Shown here in pieces: positions 11,420 through 22,102 of a DNA stretch of 42,644 nucleotides. Source of the stretch: Actinomycetota bacterium. Lineage in GTDB: Bacteria > Actinomycetota > Actinomycetes > S36-B12 > UBA5976. Each line of letters opens with the position of its first letter. Positions within the stretch are counted from its first letter, which is position 1. Location: positions 1 through 42,644 of the forward strand of contig JAQCGN010000003.1 in assembly GCA_027730605.1 (NCBI GenBank), given 5' to 3'. The position numbers were made by a program, and so were the translations under genes. Below the pieces are notes generated by a model. It worked only from the letters and a program-made list of their open reading frames with translations. It searched no databases and had not been told where the DNA came from.

Positions 11420-12079
11420 CTAAACCAAGTGTCGCAGGTAAGGGTTACTTGTTCGCTCATCTTTGATTGTTGTCGATGGCCCGTGTCCCGGATAAACGCT
11501 CATAACATCAGGAAATTTCAAAATTACATTTGCCAAAGTGTGGTCCATGGCACTGGCATCACCACCTGGTAAATCGGTCCTTCCTATTCCTCTATTGAAT
11601 AAAACATCACCAGAAAAAAGGTGACTACCTGATTCGAAAACAGTTGAACCTTTGGTGTGTCCAGGAGCGTGATGTGCCTTAAATTTAATACCAGCTAAAT
11701 CTAGAACTTTGTTTTCTTTTATTAGTTTTAAATCTTTTGGTTTGTAATCAGGGATACCTCCTGCCATATTTACAATGTCTTCCCAACCACTTTTTGAATA
11801 TGCTTTTTCTGGACTAGTAATCATCCATTCATCTTGTGCATGTAAATATGCTGAGATGTTGTGATCTTTACAAAGGGGAACAACTGACCAAACATGATCC
11901 ATGTGTCCATGGGTAAGCAGTGTGGCCACAGGATGTAAGCCAAATTGCTGAGTAATTCTTTTAATGTCAGATAATGATTCATAACCAGGATCGATAATGA
12001 TGCATTCTGAATTGGCTTCATATGCCACCAAATAACAGTTGGTTGCCCAGGGACCTGCAGCAAATGACTTAATCAGCAT
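11420..12079 (-). CDS. MBL-fold metal-dependent hydrolase (glyoxalase II-like)
   Basis: 219 aa; LLTHGHMDHVWSV (HxHxDH), HHAPGHTKGSTVF, YPGHGPSTTI. Confidence 0.93.
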   Translation of the reverse strand: MLIKSFAAGPWATNCYLVAYEANSECIIIDPGYESLSDIKRITQQFGLHPVATLLTHGHMDHVWSVVPLCKDHNISAYLHAQDEWMITSPEKAYSKSGWEDIVNMAGGIPDYKPKDLKLIKENKVLDLAGIKFKAHHAPGHTKGSTVFESGSHLFSGDVLFNRGIGRTDLPGGDASAMDHTLANVILKFPDVMSVYPGHGPSTTIKDERTSNPYLRHLV

Positions 12080-12152
12080 TTAACACTCAAACCTCTACTC
12101 GGTTTTGAACCTATCTTGGTAACAGCCTAGACTTTATATATACCAAAAATCT

Positions 12153-12158
12153 TATAAT
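12153..12158 (+). promoter_or_regulatory. Candidate -10 element (TATAAT) for the cyclophilin-DUF349 operon
   Basis: Exact TATAAT 27 nt upstream of ATG at 12185; weak TAGACT at 12128-12133 with a 19-nt spacer; divergent intergenic region. Confidence 0.4.
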
Positions 12159-12184
12159 TCAGTTAATTTCAACGAAAGGCAACA

Positions 12185-12853
12185 ATGTCTCAATCTGATT
12201 ACTCCAGCTCAACAAAGAAATCAACTGTTTATGTTGCTTTAATCACAGCGATTGCAATAATTATTGGTTCAGTAATTCTTGGTATTGGTGGACAAGATTC
12301 AAGCGGAGAAGATAACACTGCACAAGCTCCAGCAGTTGAATTGCCAACTGCAGGTATTTCAACAGCGAATAAAGCTGTCATAACTTTAAAAACTAATCAG
12401 GGTGAAATAACTATAGACACACTTCCTGCTTTAGCCCCTCAAACAGTAAATGCCATTGCTGCCCTTGCCCAAAACAAATATTTTGATGGCACAATTTGTC
12501 ATCGTTTAACAACCGAAGGAATATTTGTTTTACAATGCGGAGATCCAACTGGAACAGGAACTGGTGGACCAGGTTTTAATATTCCCGACGAAAACCTTCC
12601 CCAACCAATTGTGAATAACTACCCAGCAGGAACGGTCGCAATGGCCAACGCTGGACCCGGAACATCTGGTTCACAATTCTTTTTGGTTTACCAAGACACT
12701 TCTCTTGGACCTGACTACACAATTTGGGGCAGCATCACCAGTGGTTTGGATATCTTGAAGACAATTGCCAGTTCTGGTGTGGTTGGTGGGGGTGCCGATG
12801 GAGCACCTGCATCTGCTGTCACGATTGAATCTGTAAACGTAACAATTAGTTAA
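12185..12853 (+). CDS. Membrane-anchored cyclophilin-type peptidyl-prolyl isomerase
   Basis: 222 aa; N-terminal TM helix; YFDGTICHRLTTEGIFVLQCGDPTGTGTGGPGF, MANAGPGTSGSQFFLVYQD. Confidence 0.95.
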   Translation: MSQSDYSSSTKKSTVYVALITAIAIIIGSVILGIGGQDSSGEDNTAQAPAVELPTAGISTANKAVITLKTNQGEITIDTLPALAPQTVNAIAALAQNKYFDGTICHRLTTEGIFVLQCGDPTGTGTGGPGFNIPDENLPQPIVNNYPAGTVAMANAGPGTSGSQFFLVYQDTSLGPDYTIWGSITSGLDILKTIASSGVVGGGADGAPASAVTIESVNVTIS

Positions 12854-14130
12854 TGATAGATGACGGAAAGAAGACCACTGGAACAATGACCACCGCTACT
12901 AATTCAACTGATTTTGGTCGAGTTGAAAATGATGGCACTGTTTTAGTTAAAATGCCAGACGGTTCTGAAAAACAAGTAGGACAATGGGCTGCTGGTGATC
13001 CAAATGATGGATTAAGTTTCTATATAAGAAAATTTCATGAAATTGAAAACGAAATATCTTTAACACTACAAAGACTTAGAGAAGGTAAAGGCAATGCAGA
13101 CACTGCCTTTAAACTAATTGACAGAGTTAAAACAAATCTAGAGAATCCAACATTTGTTGGAGATCTTTCAATACTTGTTTGCAAAATTGAAGAGTTGCAA
13201 GTTATTGCAGCTGTTAAGAAAGCAGAGTTCTCTGCAGCAAAAGCAATAGCTAAAGAAAAAGCAATGGAAAAAAGAAAGCACCTTGTTGAGGAAGCTGAAA
13301 AATTAGTCAGTTCTAAACAGTGGAAAGTCACAACCCAAAGATTTAAAGAAATAGTTGAAGAATGGAAGAAACTTCCTCACGGTGCAAAATCTGAAGAACA
13401 AGCACTTTGGAAAAGATTTAGTTCAGCCAGATCTGCTTTTGATAAAACTAGAAGACAGTATTTCTCAAACCTAGAATCCACTCGAAAAGAAGCCAACAAA
13501 ATAAAGTCTGAAATTGTTTCTCAAGCAAAAGCAATCGCTGAATCTAAGGATTGGAACGAAACCGCTAATAAGTTTAGAAACTTGATGACTAAATGGAAAT
13601 CTGCTCCAATTCTTGAAAGAAAAGAAGAACAAAAACTGTGGAAAGAATTTAAACTTGCCCAAGATATTTTCTTCGCCGCTCGCACTGCTGCTTTTTCGGT
13701 CCTTGATGCCGAACATGCTAAGAACCTGGAAACCAAAAAACTTCTGCTTGAAAAAGCTGAAAAAATTCTGCCAATTACTGATGTTAAATCTGCGCGAAAT
13801 GCTTTAAAGCCTATTCAGGCTGAGTGGAGCAAAGTTGGTCACGTTTCAAGAAAAGATAAAGAAAAAATTGAATCAAGATTAAAAGCTGTTGAAGAAGCGG
13901 TTCGTAATGCTGAGAAAAATGAAAATAATAGAACAGATCCGGCCAAAAGTGCTCGTGCTCAATCAACAATGGAATTACTCGAGGTGAAACTTTCTAAAAC
14001 TGAAAAAGAAAGAGATGAAGCATTAACAAAAGGTGATGCTAAGAAAGCTGAAACGCTAGCTTTAACAATTGAAAGTCAAAAAATGTTACTTGATGCCACA
14101 AAAAATGCCTTAGCAGAATTTACTCGCTAA
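12853..14130 (+). CDS. DUF349 domain-containing coiled-coil protein
   Basis: 425 aa Lys/Glu-rich; repeated units of the form ...W...FR.L...WK.....R..E..LW..F..A...F; TAATG overlap with the upstream cyclophilin gene. Confidence 0.88.
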   Translation: MIDDGKKTTGTMTTATNSTDFGRVENDGTVLVKMPDGSEKQVGQWAAGDPNDGLSFYIRKFHEIENEISLTLQRLREGKGNADTAFKLIDRVKTNLENPTFVGDLSILVCKIEELQVIAAVKKAEFSAAKAIAKEKAMEKRKHLVEEAEKLVSSKQWKVTTQRFKEIVEEWKKLPHGAKSEEQALWKRFSSARSAFDKTRRQYFSNLESTRKEANKIKSEIVSQAKAIAESKDWNETANKFRNLMTKWKSAPILERKEEQKLWKEFKLAQDIFFAARTAAFSVLDAEHAKNLETKKLLLEKAEKILPITDVKSARNALKPIQAEWSKVGHVSRKDKEKIESRLKAVEEAVRNAEKNENNRTDPAKSARAQSTMELLEVKLSKTEKERDEALTKGDAKKAETLALTIESQKMLLDATKNALAEFTR

Positions 14131-16349
14131 ACGCGATAAACGTCATACACCCCAGCAATATTTTTAATTGCCCCCAAAACACTTCCCAGATGTTTTGGAT
14201 CAGCCATTTCAAAAACAAATCTAGATAAAGCGATTCTATCTCTTGAAGTAGAAACCGAAGCACTCAAGATATTTACATGATGTTCAGACAAAGTTCTCGT
14301 AACATCAGAAAGCAATCCATTTCGATCCAGTGCCTCGACTTGAATATTAACCATATAAATTCCTGATCCTGATTCAGGCCAAGTGGTCTCAACTATTCTT
14401 TCTTTTTCTTTCATCAAATCTGTAGCATTTGTGCAATCATTTCTATGAACAGAAACTCCTTCTCCTCGAGTTACATAACCAAAAATTTCATCACCCGGAA
14501 CTGGAGTACAACATCTACTTAATCTGGTGTAAACATCATCAATACCTTTGACGTTAACCGTTGGTGAATTTGAGCTAGCTCCACTTCGTCTAACCCGCGT
14601 TGGAGCAGTTGCTTCTGCAAGATCTTCTGTTGCACCTTCTTCTCCCCCGTGAAGTTGTAACAGTTTTGAAACCACAGTTTGGGCACTTACTTTTCCTTCA
14701 CCCACAATAGAATAAAGCTCATCAATTCCTTTAATTCTTAATTCATGTGCAATACCTACTAGAGCTTGATTTGCCATTAGTCGATGTAGAGGAAGATTTT
14801 GTTTACGCAATAATTTTGCAATTTCATCTTTTCCTTTTTCAAGATATTCTTCGCGTCTTTCTTTTAAGAACCAAGCCTTAATCTTACTTTTAGCTCTGGT
14901 TGAAACTGCAAAATTTAACCAATCTTGCGAAGGGCCGGCAGTTTCTGATTTAGTTGTGAAAATCTCAATATTGTCACCACTTGATAATTTTGAATCGAGT
15001 GAAACTAATTTTCCATTTACACGTGCTCCCACACATTGATTTCCAACTTCTGTGTGAACTGCGTAGGCAAAGTCAACGGGAGTAGAACCATTTGGAAGTG
15101 CTACTACATCACCTGCGGGGGTAAAGACAAATATTTCATCTTGTTGACCAAGGTCATAGCGCAATGAATCTAAAAATTCATCAGGATCTTCAGTTTCTTT
15201 TTGCCAATCGACTAATTGGCGAAGCCAAGCCATCTCATCTGCAGGTTTGGAGTCATTGCTTTGTCTTTCTTTGTATCTCCAATGACTTGCTACACCGTAT
15301 TCAGCTTCCTTGTGCATATCGTGGGTACGAATTTGAAACTCGATTGCTCGTCCATTATTTCCAATCACAGTGGTATGAAGTGACTTATAAAGATTGAATT
15401 TAGGCATCGCTATGTAATCCTTGAACCTTCCTGGAACTGGATTCCACCTCGCATGAATTGTGCCTAACGTGGCATAACAATCTCTGACATCCTCAACCAA
15501 GATTCTGATTCCAACAAGATCATAAATTTCATTAAAATCTCTGCCTCTGACAATCATTTTTTGATAGACAGAGTAATAATGCTTAGGTCTACCACTTAAC
15601 TCTGCTTTGATTTTGGCACCATTTAAATCTTTTTGCACAAATTCGATAACTTCAGCAATATCTCGATCGCGTTGTGGGGCTCTTTGACTTACTAAGTGAA
15701 CAATTTCGTCATACATTTTGGGATAAAGACCAGCAAAAGATAAGTCTTCTAATTCCCACTTAATTGCGTTCATCCCTAATCGATGAGCTAGGGGTGCAAA
15801 TATTTCTAAAGTCTCTCGAGCTTTTTGTTCTTGTTTTGCAGCGGGCAGAAATTCTAAAGTTCTCATATTATGGAGTCGATCTGCAAGCTTAACTAATAAG
15901 ACTCGAATATCTTTTGCCATCGCGACAACCATTTTTCGAACTGTCTCAGCTGTGCTTGCTTCACCGTATTTAACTTTGTCTAATTTTGTGACTCCGTCAA
16001 CAAGTCTTGCTACTTCGGGACCAAAATCTTCTTCTAATTTTTGAATCGAGTAACCCGTGTCTTCCACCGTGTCATGTAAAAGTGCTGCAGCCAATGTTTC
16101 ACTGGACATACCAATTTCGGCCAAAATTGTTGCTACTGCAACTGGATGAGTTATGTAGTCAAGACCACTAAGTCTTTTTTGTCCTAGATGTTGTCTCTTG
16201 GCAACTTCGTAAGCTTTTGATACAAGTTCAGTGTTATCTTTTGAATGAAATTTCTTTAATGTTTTTAGAAGAGTTTCTAGTTCAGATTGTTCAGATTTCC
16301 AACCAGTTATTTTCGCTAATCGACTGCGCGTGACTGGAGCGTCTGTCAT
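14127..16349 (-). CDS. rel: Bifunctional (p)ppGpp synthetase/hydrolase, Rel/SpoT family
   Basis: 740 aa; HD domain LLHDTVEDTGYS, synthetase IYDLVGIRILVEDVRDCYATLG, TGS domain, C-terminal ACT-like domain. Confidence 0.97.
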   Translation of the reverse strand: MTDAPVTRSRLAKITGWKSEQSELETLLKTLKKFHSKDNTELVSKAYEVAKRQHLGQKRLSGLDYITHPVAVATILAEIGMSSETLAAALLHDTVEDTGYSIQKLEEDFGPEVARLVDGVTKLDKVKYGEASTAETVRKMVVAMAKDIRVLLVKLADRLHNMRTLEFLPAAKQEQKARETLEIFAPLAHRLGMNAIKWELEDLSFAGLYPKMYDEIVHLVSQRAPQRDRDIAEVIEFVQKDLNGAKIKAELSGRPKHYYSVYQKMIVRGRDFNEIYDLVGIRILVEDVRDCYATLGTIHARWNPVPGRFKDYIAMPKFNLYKSLHTTVIGNNGRAIEFQIRTHDMHKEAEYGVASHWRYKERQSNDSKPADEMAWLRQLVDWQKETEDPDEFLDSLRYDLGQQDEIFVFTPAGDVVALPNGSTPVDFAYAVHTEVGNQCVGARVNGKLVSLDSKLSSGDNIEIFTTKSETAGPSQDWLNFAVSTRAKSKIKAWFLKERREEYLEKGKDEIAKLLRKQNLPLHRLMANQALVGIAHELRIKGIDELYSIVGEGKVSAQTVVSKLLQLHGGEEGATEDLAEATAPTRVRRSGASSNSPTVNVKGIDDVYTRLSRCCTPVPGDEIFGYVTRGEGVSVHRNDCTNATDLMKEKERIVETTWPESGSGIYMVNIQVEALDRNGLLSDVTRTLSEHHVNILSASVSTSRDRIALSRFVFEMADPKHLGSVLGAIKNIAGVYDVYRV

Positions 16350-16429
16350 TTTGGACGCCTCCCAGGAATTTCTTCAACTGTTGGCTCTTTAGTTTAGCAA
16401 TTAACTAATACTTGAGTTGAATCTAGTTA

Positions 16430-17509
16430 TCATTTCTTTCTTTTTGAGCGCTTAAATCGTTTTGGTTGAGTTCTGGGACCTGCTGGTAAGACTTGTGTAG
16501 CAATTGCGGTGTTACCTGAAACTTTCATTGCTTCGGGTCCCTCAAGGCCTGCATTTGACCTCCTGGCATGGACTCTTCTGCTTAAAGCTTGAATTTCAGG
16601 TTGGCGTTCTTTTAATTGCACTAGCAATGGGGTGGCTATAAAAATGGATGAGTAAGTTCCAGCTGCAATTCCCACAAATAATGCAAGTGCTAAATCTTTC
16701 AAAGTTCCTGCTTGCAAAATTCCTACACCAACAATCAAAATTGCTGCAACGGGCAACAGCGCAACGATGGAGGTATTAATTGATCTAATCAAAGTTTGAT
16801 TTAAGGCCAAATTTGCACCTTCACGATAGTTCAAACGAGATTGCGCAGTAATTGATCTGGTATTTTCCTTTACTTTGTCGAAAACCACAACTGTGTCATA
16901 AAGTGAGTAACCAAGAATTGTTAAAACTCCGATAACCGTTGCTGGGGTTACTTCAAAACCTAAAATTGCATAAACCCCAATAGTGATTAACAAATCATGG
17001 AGCAGTGCCACAATGGCTGCCACTGCCATTCTTACCTCAAAATAAATAGTTAGAAATAAAATAACCAAGAATAGAAAAACAGCTAAACCAATTAAGGCTT
17101 GGCGGGTGATATCTGCACCCCATGAAGGTCCCACTGATTGAGTAGTGATCAATTTTGGATCAACATTGAAATCATTTGCCACTTTTGCTATGAGGGAATC
17201 AATTTCTGTCTGTTCTAGTGGTGGGGTTTGAATTTCTAATCTTTCATTTCCCACAGCAATGATCACTGCTGTTTCAACACCTGCATTCTTTACTATTTTT
17301 CTGGCTTCCTCAACACTCATTGTGCTAGGAACATTAAATTTAGCTCCCCCCTTAAATTCAATACCTAAAGTCAAGCCTCTTCCCAAGAGTCCAAAAGCGG
17401 CAACAGCAATTATTGCCACAGAAATTAAATACCAAAGTTTTCTTTTACCAGCAAAATCAACTGAAGTCTCACCAGTGTAAAGACGGTTACCAATTTCATT
17501 TAATTTCAT
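16430..17509 (-). CDS. secF: Protein translocase subunit SecF
   Basis: 359 aa; GIEFKGGAKFNVP, VTPATVIGVLTILGYSLYDTVVVFDKVKEN. Confidence 0.97.
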   Translation of the reverse strand: MKLNEIGNRLYTGETSVDFAGKRKLWYLISVAIIAVAAFGLLGRGLTLGIEFKGGAKFNVPSTMSVEEARKIVKNAGVETAVIIAVGNERLEIQTPPLEQTEIDSLIAKVANDFNVDPKLITTQSVGPSWGADITRQALIGLAVFLFLVILFLTIYFEVRMAVAAIVALLHDLLITIGVYAILGFEVTPATVIGVLTILGYSLYDTVVVFDKVKENTRSITAQSRLNYREGANLALNQTLIRSINTSIVALLPVAAILIVGVGILQAGTLKDLALALFVGIAAGTYSSIFIATPLLVQLKERQPEIQALSRRVHARRSNAGLEGPEAMKVSGNTAIATQVLPAGPRTQPKRFKRSKRKK

Positions 17510-19107
17510 TTTTTATCACTCCCACTTAATATCGCACTTCCAGAGGTAAGTCGTTTTCTGGAAACCCCTGTCAATATTCCACCTGTTTCAGCCCATTTAG
17601 ATTTACCGAAATATGTAACTAGAGGATGCGTAAACCAAAATGCCACAAAAACGTCTATCAAAGTTGTTAAACCTAAGGTGAAAGCAAAACCTCTTACACT
17701 GCCCACACTTAATGAATAGAGCACAAAAGCTGCTAGTAGGGAAACAAAATCTGCTGCCAAAAGTGTTCTTCGTGCTCTTACCCAAGCTAATTCTGTGGCA
17801 ACTCTGAGAGATTTTCCATCTCTTATTTCATCTCTAATTCTTTCAAAGTAAACAACAAAAGAGTCTGCCGTAATTCCAATTGCCACAATTGCTCCAGCAA
17901 TTCCTGCCAATGTCAAAGTAAAACCAATTGTTCGACCAAGCGCTACTATGTATAGCCACAAAAATGCGGCTGCAACTATAAGACTAAATACTGCAACAAA
18001 ACCAAGTGCACGATAATAAATAATCAAATAAAGCACAACAAGTCCCAAACCAATTGCTCCAGCAAGAAGTCCAGCTGATAATTGATCTTGACCAAGTGTT
18101 GGGCTTATTGAAGTAGATTCTGCGATATTTAAGGTCACAGGCAAAGCACCATAGCGAAGAACCTGAGAAAGTTGTTGTGCTTCTTCTGCTTTGAAACTGC
18201 CCTCTATTTGTGCTTTACCGCCCAAAATTGGTTCTGAGAAAAATGGAGCAGATACTACTAATCCATCAAGCACAATTCCAAAACGATTTTGTGGTGAAGG
18301 TAATCTACTTAAAGAATTTGATGCTTCAGAAAGTTTTGTTGCACCAGCTGAATCAAAATCAAGAGTTACCATCCAGCCACCAGCACCTTGCTGAGGAAGT
18401 GTTGCTTGAGAGTCTGCAACTTGGTCACCTGTTATAAAAGCAGGTGCTAAAACAAATTTTTCAAATCCTTCTTTAGAACATGTCAGCATATATTTTGTTG
18501 GATCATCTGCTCTTCCACCTTGCAATAACCCTGGACTTAAACAATTAAGTGATAAGTACTGATCAAAGAGTTCATCAGCAGTTGCAGCTTGGATAGGCAG
18601 CTCTGTTGGCTGCGGCAGTGGTGTTGGGCTGGCACTTGCACCTGGAGATGCACTGGGAGTGGTGACATCGATTCCAGTTCCTGCAGCTAAAACTGCACGA
18701 AAATCAAGACGAGCAGTTTGTTTTAATAAATTTGTTATTCCTTCAGGATTAACCCCTGGGACAGTTACCACAATGGCTGCGTTTGCACCACTTCCTTGCA
18801 CTGTTACTTCAGCTTCTGCAACACCAAACCCATTAACTCTTTGTCGAATAATTTCCACAGTTTGATTTATTTGATCTTCCGTTAATGTTCCCTCAGCACC
18901 TGGTGCTAGTTCAGGTGTTAAAATAACTTGAGTTCCACCTCTTAAATCCAAACCTAATCTTGCTTCTTGCGTAGTGCCTGGCCAGAAAGTCCAGGACAAA
19001 GTTGCAATGGTGAGAATCAATAATAAGGAAAGCAATCTGCCTGGTCTTGCGCGATTTGCTGCAGACACTTTCATTACTCCTAGAAAAGTTTTAGGTAATT
19101 TCGTCAC
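17506..19107 (-). CDS. secD: Protein translocase subunit SecD (actual start possibly 19074)
   Basis: 533 aa; RLGLDLRGGTQVILTPE, TLAGIAGAIVAIGITADSFVVYFERIRDE; an AGGAG precedes the internal ATG at 19074 (MKVSAANRARPG). Confidence 0.97.
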   Translation of the reverse strand: MTKLPKTFLGVMKVSAANRARPGRLLSLLLILTIATLSWTFWPGTTQEARLGLDLRGGTQVILTPELAPGAEGTLTEDQINQTVEIIRQRVNGFGVAEAEVTVQGSGANAAIVVTVPGVNPEGITNLLKQTARLDFRAVLAAGTGIDVTTPSASPGASASPTPLPQPTELPIQAATADELFDQYLSLNCLSPGLLQGGRADDPTKYMLTCSKEGFEKFVLAPAFITGDQVADSQATLPQQGAGGWMVTLDFDSAGATKLSEASNSLSRLPSPQNRFGIVLDGLVVSAPFFSEPILGGKAQIEGSFKAEEAQQLSQVLRYGALPVTLNIAESTSISPTLGQDQLSAGLLAGAIGLGLVVLYLIIYYRALGFVAVFSLIVAAAFLWLYIVALGRTIGFTLTLAGIAGAIVAIGITADSFVVYFERIRDEIRDGKSLRVATELAWVRARRTLLAADFVSLLAAFVLYSLSVGSVRGFAFTLGLTTLIDVFVAFWFTHPLVTYFGKSKWAETGGILTGVSRKRLTSGSAILSGSDKK

Positions 19108-19169
19108 TATTTATACAGTGCTTATTAAGTATTCCCCATGCCTTAATAAATGAAACTGAGAGGTCTTAG

Positions 19170-20222
19170 TTATTCGGTAATATCCAAGACTTGTTGGGCT
19201 GGAACCGATTTTCCCAACAATTTGTAGGCCAAAGGTGTGGCAATTCTTCCTCGAGCAGATCTAGCTAAATATCCAACACGAACCAAATAGGGTTCACACA
19301 TATCTTCCACAGTTTCGGGCTCTTCTCCAACTGCTACCGCCAATGTCGATAAACCAACTGGTCCACCACCAAATTTATTGATTAAGGCATCAAGAATTGC
19401 TCGATCAATTCGATCAAGTCCCTTTTCATCTATTTCAAATAATGTTAAAGCTTTTTGTGCAATTGTTATATCTATTTGTCCTTTTGCGTGCACTTGAGCA
19501 TAATCTCTGACTCTTCTTAATAATCTATTTGCAATTCTTGGAGTTCCTCTAGACCTTTTACTAATTTCCACAGCCGCTTCTTCAGTTATCTCCACATTTA
19601 ACAGACCTGAAGATCTATGCACAATTTGTTCTAACTCTGATGCCTCATAAAAATCTAGGTGTGCAGTGAAACCAAAGCGATCACGCAAAGGACTGGGTAA
19701 TAGTCCTGCTCTGGTAGTTGCCCCAATTAGTGTAAAAGAAGGTAAATCCAAACCAATTGCATTTGCCCCCACACCCTTACCAACAACAACGTCAACTCGA
19801 TAATCTTCCATTGCCAAATAAAGCATTTCTTCTGCTGGTCTTGCTAGGCGGTGTATTTCATCTATGAATAAAATTTCTCCTGGTGTTAATGAACTTAAAA
19901 CTGCCGCTAAATCTCCTGCGTGCTGAATTGCTGGACCAGAAGTAACTCTTATTGGTGCACCTAATTCTGAAGCCACAATTGTTGCCAAAGTTGTTTTACC
20001 TAAACCAGGTGGACCTGAAAGCAGAACATGATCAGCAGAATTTCCTCTTTGCACAGCTGCTCTTAAAATCAGATCTAATTGTTCTCTCACCCGATGTTGC
20101 CCTACAAATTCAGATAACGTTTTAGGTCGAAGTGCTCCCTCAACTTGTCTATCTTCTTCACTTACTTCTAGTCGAATTATTTCCAAACCAACATCATCAG
20201 ATGTGTCATTTTCTAGATTCAT
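19170..20222 (-). CDS. ruvB: Holliday junction branch migration helicase RuvB
   Basis: 350 aa; [54 protein letters not shown]. Confidence 0.98.
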   Translation of the reverse strand: MNLENDTSDDVGLEIIRLEVSEEDRQVEGALRPKTLSEFVGQHRVREQLDLILRAAVQRGNSADHVLLSGPPGLGKTTLATIVASELGAPIRVTSGPAIQHAGDLAAVLSSLTPGEILFIDEIHRLARPAEEMLYLAMEDYRVDVVVGKGVGANAIGLDLPSFTLIGATTRAGLLPSPLRDRFGFTAHLDFYEASELEQIVHRSSGLLNVEITEEAAVEISKRSRGTPRIANRLLRRVRDYAQVHAKGQIDITIAQKALTLFEIDEKGLDRIDRAILDALINKFGGGPVGLSTLAVAVGEEPETVEDMCEPYLVRVGYLARSARGRIATPLAYKLLGKSVPAQQVLDITE

Positions 20223-20794
20223 CTATTACTACTTAGTATTTTTAACGCTGCTCGAAGTGAGTCAGAAAGATCTGCTTCATTGTCAGGTGTTTCAACTTGT
20301 TGTGCTGCACTTGCCGCATCTTTTCTACTCCACCCAAGTCCTACTAGGGCTGCAATTAATGAATCACGCCATGAACCTGGTATTGCGTTTTTAGGTGAAG
20401 CGATTTTGTCACTTAATTCCAAAATTAATCTTTGAGCACCTTTTTTACCAATTCCTGGGACTGAAGTTAACGAACCTATATCTGAATTAGCAATAGCCTT
20501 ACTTAATTTTTGTTCACCCATCACAGATATTGCATTTAAGGCCATTCTTGGACCAATACCAGAAACTGTTTGCAACAGTAAAAACATTTCTTTTTCATCC
20601 ACATCAGCAAATCCATAAAGAGACATATGATCTTCTCTAACTACCATCACAGTAGGAACCTGTACTTGGTCTCCAACTTTTTTACCTTTTAAAGCATTAG
20701 CAGAAGTTAATAAATTCATACCTACTCCACCAACATCAACTACCGCACCTAGTGCTGAAATTTCAGTCAATGTTCCTTTAACAAAGGCAATCAC
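20219..20794 (-). CDS. ruvA: Holliday junction branch migration protein RuvA
   Basis: 191 aa; [37 protein letters not shown]. Confidence 0.96.
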   Translation of the reverse strand: MIAFVKGTLTEISALGAVVDVGGVGMNLLTSANALKGKKVGDQVQVPTVMVVREDHMSLYGFADVDEKEMFLLLQTVSGIGPRMALNAISVMGEQKLSKAIANSDIGSLTSVPGIGKKGAQRLILELSDKIASPKNAIPGSWRDSLIAALVGLGWSRKDAASAAQQVETPDNEADLSDSLRAALKILSSNR

Positions 20795-21297
20795 GAAACA
20801 GCTCTCTTTCTAATTTTTTCATCAGTTCCACCACGCCATAAATGGCATATTGCTAATGCAACAGCATCAGAGGCATCTGCTGGTTCAGGCGCTGAGGAGA
20901 GTCCACATATTTTTGCAATCATTCGGCCAATTTGACGCTTATCTGCTTTTCCAGATCCTGTCACCGATGCTTTAACTTGTGTTGGAGTATAGGTAAAAAC
21001 TTGGCAACCTTGTTTAGCAGCATTAACCATTGCTAAACCTGCTGCTTGGGCTGTGCCCATAACTGATTTCAAATTATGTTGACTAAAGACTTGCTCAACT
21101 GCTACCACATCAGGTTTGAACTCTTTAATGATCTTGCTCAAAGCAGTATCTAGTTGTAATAAACGCTCCGCTAAAGGATCTGTGGCAGGAGTTCTAAAAA
21201 CCATCACTGTTTTTAAAATAACTTTTCTTCCTGCTGCTTCATCAACAACAGCTATCCCGCACCGGGTTAGACCTGGATCAACACCTAAAACACGCAT
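20791..21297 (-). CDS. ruvC: Crossover junction endodeoxyribonuclease RuvC
   Basis: MRVLGVDPGLTRCGIAV start chosen over the upstream TTG (21318); VAVEQVFSQHNLKSVMGTAQA, DASDAVALAICHLWR. Confidence 0.96.
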   Translation of the reverse strand: MRVLGVDPGLTRCGIAVVDEAAGRKVILKTVMVFRTPATDPLAERLLQLDTALSKIIKEFKPDVVAVEQVFSQHNLKSVMGTAQAAGLAMVNAAKQGCQVFTYTPTQVKASVTGSGKADKRQIGRMIAKICGLSSAPEPADASDAVALAICHLWRGGTDEKIRKRAVS

Positions 21298-21335
21298 TTT
21301 TAGTATTTGACCCTTCAAATATTATTTAATTAATA

Positions 21336-22088
21336 TTACCCAACTTGTGCCATAACTTCGTCTGAAACATCAAAGTTTGCCCACACAGTTTGAACGTCAT
21401 CTAAGTCTTCTAAAGACTCAATTAAGTTAAAAATCTTTTTCGCAGCCTCAGCATCAAGTTCCACACTCACAGATGGAACAAATGATGTGTCGGCAGAGTC
21501 ATAGTCAATTTTGGCGTTTTGTAGAGCTGTTCTTACTTGAACTAAATCATTGGGTTCGCTAATGACCTCAAAAGAATCCCCTAAATCATTTACTTCTTCA
21601 GCTCCTGCATCTAACACGGCTGATAAAACATCATCTTCAGTAAATGATCCTGTTTTTGAAACTAACACAACACCTTTTCTAGAAAACATATAAGAAACAG
21701 AACCAGGATCGGCCATGTTTCCTTCGTTTCGAGTCATTACTAAACGCACATCTCCTGCTGCTCTATTTCTGTTATCAGTCAGACATTCAATTAAAACTGC
21801 TACCCCATTTGGGCCATAGCCTTCATACATAATTGTTTGGTAATCAGCAGCGCCTTCTTCTGTGCCACTGCCGCGCTTTAACGCTCTTTCGATGTTGTCA
21901 TTTGGAACTGAGCTCTTTTTTGCTTTTTGAATTGCATCAAAAAGTGCAGGGTTTCCTTCTACATCAGGTCCACCTAAGCGAGCTGCCACTTCAATTTTTT
22001 TAACTAATTTGGCAAATAGTTTGGCACGACGAGAATCAATCACAGCTTTTTTATGCTTTGTGGTTGCCCATTTACTATGCCCTGACAT
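21336..22088 (-). CDS. YebC/PmpR family regulatory protein
   Basis: 250 aa; [50 protein letters not shown]. Confidence 0.97.
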   Translation of the reverse strand: MSGHSKWATTKHKKAVIDSRRAKLFAKLVKKIEVAARLGGPDVEGNPALFDAIQKAKKSSVPNDNIERALKRGSGTEEGAADYQTIMYEGYGPNGVAVLIECLTDNRNRAAGDVRLVMTRNEGNMADPGSVSYMFSRKGVVLVSKTGSFTEDDVLSAVLDAGAEEVNDLGDSFEVISEPNDLVQVRTALQNAKIDYDSADTSFVPSVSVELDAEAAKKIFNLIESLEDLDDVQTVWANFDVSDEVMAQVG

Positions 22089-22102
22089 TTTTAATCCTTA
22101 AA

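Noticed and set aside
12671-12886. Minus-strand ORF spanning the cyclophilin/DUF349 junction
   Set aside because: Antisense to two well-supported coding sequences and lacks any domain signature.
18590-18670. Low-complexity Ser/Pro/Ala/Thr stretch in SecD (TTPSASPGASASPTPLPQPTE)
   Set aside because: A variable linker in the periplasmic part of SecD, typical for actinobacterial SecD; not a repeat element.
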